Source: Litomosoides sigmodontis (Eukaryota > Nematoda > Chromadorea > Rhabditida > Onchocercidae). Taken from it: DNA of 64,000 nucleotides. Location of the stretch: contig OY718807.1 of assembly GCA_963070105.1 (NCBI GenBank), positions 2,423,001 to 2,487,000 of the forward strand. Direction: 5' to 3'. The notes beneath the pieces are model-generated. The model saw only the letters and a list, made by a program, of their open reading frames with translations, had not been told where the DNA came from and made no database searches. The translations under genes and the position numbers were made by a program. Shown piece after piece: positions 61,797 to 64,000 of the stretch. The stretch's first letter is position 1. Every line of letters begins with the position of its first letter.

Positions 61797-63766
61797 ATGG
61801 ATGGAGTAAGCCTGGGTTCCATACCGAAAATAGTAGGAACGAGTACGCGATCGCGTTATCCGGAAATATCGGTGGGCTGTACAGCAGTAGATGCACTTAT
61901 AGGAGGCGGCTTACCACTTTCCTCACTTTACATCATCGATGAAAATAAGAGTCGAGCGTACGCAACAGTCCTTGGCAAATATTTCAGTGCTGAAGGTTTG
62001 GCAAAGTCAAATTCCGTTAACATGTAAATACAAGTGTAGTAAATGACCGACAAAGTCATTCAGTAACTGTTAGTATCGATACGTAACATGTTTGCTTTAA
62101 ATGACTTAATATATGTTATTGTGCTTCCATTTCTGATTTCCTGTTTAGGATTATTCTCAGTAAGTTAAAAGCTTTGGAAGAATTTAAGAAGGCATAATTC
62201 AGGTATATGTTGCGAGCACTCATTATTTGTTGCGAGTACAAGTCGTAATCCACGAGAGTTATTGGAAGGTCTGCCAGACCGAATAAATGGTGTGGACGAT
62301 GATTCTTCGAATGGTCACGTAGAGAAGTTTGAAGATTCAGCAATGAAAATTGCATGGCGATATTCATCTGTACCGAAAGTAGATTCATCGATATCTTGTT
62401 CTCGACGCGGAATTTCACAATATGATTTAACGAAGAAAATGGATCCCAAGAAAATGGATGCATGCAGCATTTCCTTCTTTCCGGATAGTGCCAGATCATA
62501 CGACGACTTATCTAGTTATAATGATCTTTATAAGCAGATAAGGCAGAAACTTATGGAAGATGAGTATTCGACTAGTTCTTTGATACCCAAGAAAAGCGTC
62601 CTGCGTGTAATCATAGAAGGTGAGTAAATCGTTTGTACGCGGCATTTATTTTCCTTGTTGTGCTTTAATCTCCAATAAAAGGAACTCAAATCTCTTAGGT
62701 GTTGGTGGTCCTTTCTGGCAAGATCCCGAAAATGATTTAAAATTCGTTGCTCATTTGCGTACCATGTTGTGCTCTTACTATGCTGTCGCGATGTTAATTA
62801 TTGATTCGAGCGGGATACCCAATGAACGAAAGGTTTTTCATTGATTTTGATTTGAAAAATGGAATATAAGTTAAATGCGAATGTGTGTTTAGTGAGAGAA
62901 TTGAGAAGTTTGACTTCTTGTATGTATAATTACTTTACAGTATAGAACATGAAGGACCTGTACTTTTCCTGAAATGATCAAGGTGTGGAATAATTTTCAT
63001 CCAAAACAGGTTTTTAATTGAGAGGGGAATAAAAACATTATGTGAGCCAAAAATTAATGGTTTACAGTAGTCTGTGGAAATGGAAAATTTCTTAGAGCTG
63101 TAGCTGTAGGTGACTGTTTTACAGTTAAGAATGTCAGTGACAGAGTTGCAACAGTATTTTGTCAAATTTTTATCTTTGCAAAAGCCTCCCAAAATTTTTG
63201 CAAAGTTTGCAAAATTTTAGAAGAGGCTGGTGAAAGATATATAATATTAAAAGTGACTTGAAGTTAACAATGAGTTTGGCAATTTTAGGAGTAAAAATGC
63301 TGGTGTGTAAAACTTTAAGATGCTAATGTCACAGCAAGATTTTTTTGTCAGAAGTTTAATACTGATCTTTTTTGGATTACTTGTTACAAGCAGTTTTTTT
63401 TTAAAGCGTAGAAGTTATTTGATATAGCTGTCAATTCCTATGATATGTATATTTGAAGTCGTACATTCAAAAATCATAATATTTAAGAAAAGGCTTTATT
63501 CATACGGTGACCTAGTGATTCACTTGGATGCCATTGAGCATGATAATACCGTGAAGTTTGGTGATCGTTTCGATGGTTATTTTCGTTTGTTGAAGCTTCC
63601 AACCATGGCATCGATAGCAACATACTATCCGGCGAGCAGCGATCTCATTTTTCAACTACAGAAACGAAAATTTGATATTAGAATTTTACACTTGCCACCG
63701 GCACTTGATAATGATAATGAGAAAAATTGTGGTCCAAATTGTCACGAAATTGTAAAATCATTTTGA
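61797..63766 (+). CDS. ELP4: Elongator complex protein 4 (RecA-like subunit)
   Basis: Five exons: 61797-62023, an 11-nt microexon 62149-62159, 62203-62619, 62699-62832 and 63488-63766, total 1068 nt or 355 residues. Recognisable ELP4 blocks are the GCTAVDALIGGGLPLSSLYI region (the Walker-A-like loop lacks the catalytic GKT, as in human ELP4), LGKYFSAEG, FVAST, the diagnostic MKIAWRY, LRVIIEGVGGPFW, and a C-terminal HLPP motif with CGPNC. ELP4, with ELP5 and ELP6, forms the hexameric ring of Elongator, which modifies the wobble uridine of tRNAs. The human protein is about 424 residues, so this copy is compact. Exon 1 ends in phase 2 and the MKIAWRY exon opens in phase 1; only the microexon reconciles them. 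A possible polyadenylation signal lies at 63972-63977. Confidence 0.9.
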
Positions 63767-63971
63767 TAGTCCGATAGCAAACTGTTTGTATACTTACTCT
63801 TTGTATATGTGTAGGTCTGTGATTTTCATCCATGAGAATGCTCAGCCATGTTGTTTCACGTTGTCTCATTATATGTTTATAAAGCTTCAATTACATTGAT
63901 AGTAACACCCAACATTTACTGGCTTATTATTCACGAATTTATTTTTTCTGAGTTTCTATTTTTTGCTTACC

Positions 63972-63977
63972 AATAAA
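63972..63977 (+). terminator. AATAAA polyadenylation signal of ELP4
   Basis: The canonical hexamer lies 206 nt after the ELP4 stop codon. Confidence 0.5.
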
Positions 63978-64000
63978 AATCCGGTAAAATAACATTTTTC

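Overview
This window looks like nuclear DNA of a parasitic nematode, most likely a spirurid or filarial-type worm. It is strongly AT-rich, and its protein-coding genes are split into many short exons by short-to-medium introns with worm-type TTTCAG/TTTTAG acceptors. A strong 3' splice site lies immediately upstream of several start codons, as expected for spliced-leader trans-splicing. Families shared with all animals (NCBP2, cyclin H, ELP4, LACTB2, TMCC, arrestin-domain, NCS) sit beside families typical of nematodes (a secreted saposin-like protein and a GPI-anchored Ly6/ODR-2-type protein). I saw no bacterial, phage or CRISPR features. Exon borders were worked out by hand from reading frame, splice sites and recalled family sequences; in most genes the exon lengths sum to a whole number of codons.

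Layout. Left part (1-26 kb): a two-exon saposin-like gene (+, 1793-2389); an unrecognised candidate membrane-protein gene (+, about 4.2-6.3 kb); a long GT microsatellite; a five-exon Ly6-like GPI-anchored protein gene (-, 6911-9649) with a triplicated 32-bp repeat upstream; the metallo-beta-lactamase-fold gene LACTB2 (-, 12531-15283) with two AT arrays in its introns; a TMCC-family coiled-coil membrane protein gene (+, 18979-22201, 5' end open); and an arrestin-domain protein gene (-, 23562-25951). Middle (26-38.7 kb): no gene I can support, only AT-rich DNA and simple repeats. Right part (38.7-64 kb): NCBP2/CBP20 (-), a neuronal calcium sensor (-), a possible orphan exon, cyclin H (-), a 21-exon zinc-finger nuclear protein resembling ZNF800 (-), a GC-richer 4-kb stretch with unexplained open frames, and ELP4 (+).

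Functionally the right part is rich in gene-expression factors: mRNA cap binding (NCBP2), the CDK7/TFIIH regulatory cyclin (cyclin H), a DNA-binding zinc-finger protein and Elongator tRNA modification (ELP4). NCBP2, the calcium sensor, cyclin H and the zinc-finger gene share one strand, but they lie 1-3 kb apart, so co-transcription as an operon is not evident.

The main oddities are: one-base frameshifts in otherwise conserved NCBP2 and cyclin H exons, one at a homopolymer run; a LACTB2 intron whose only usable donor reads ATAAGT; an 11-nt microexon needed to keep ELP4 in frame; three long near-perfect hairpins, one with microRNA-precursor geometry; and the GC-richer island at 57-61 kb with orphan open frames.
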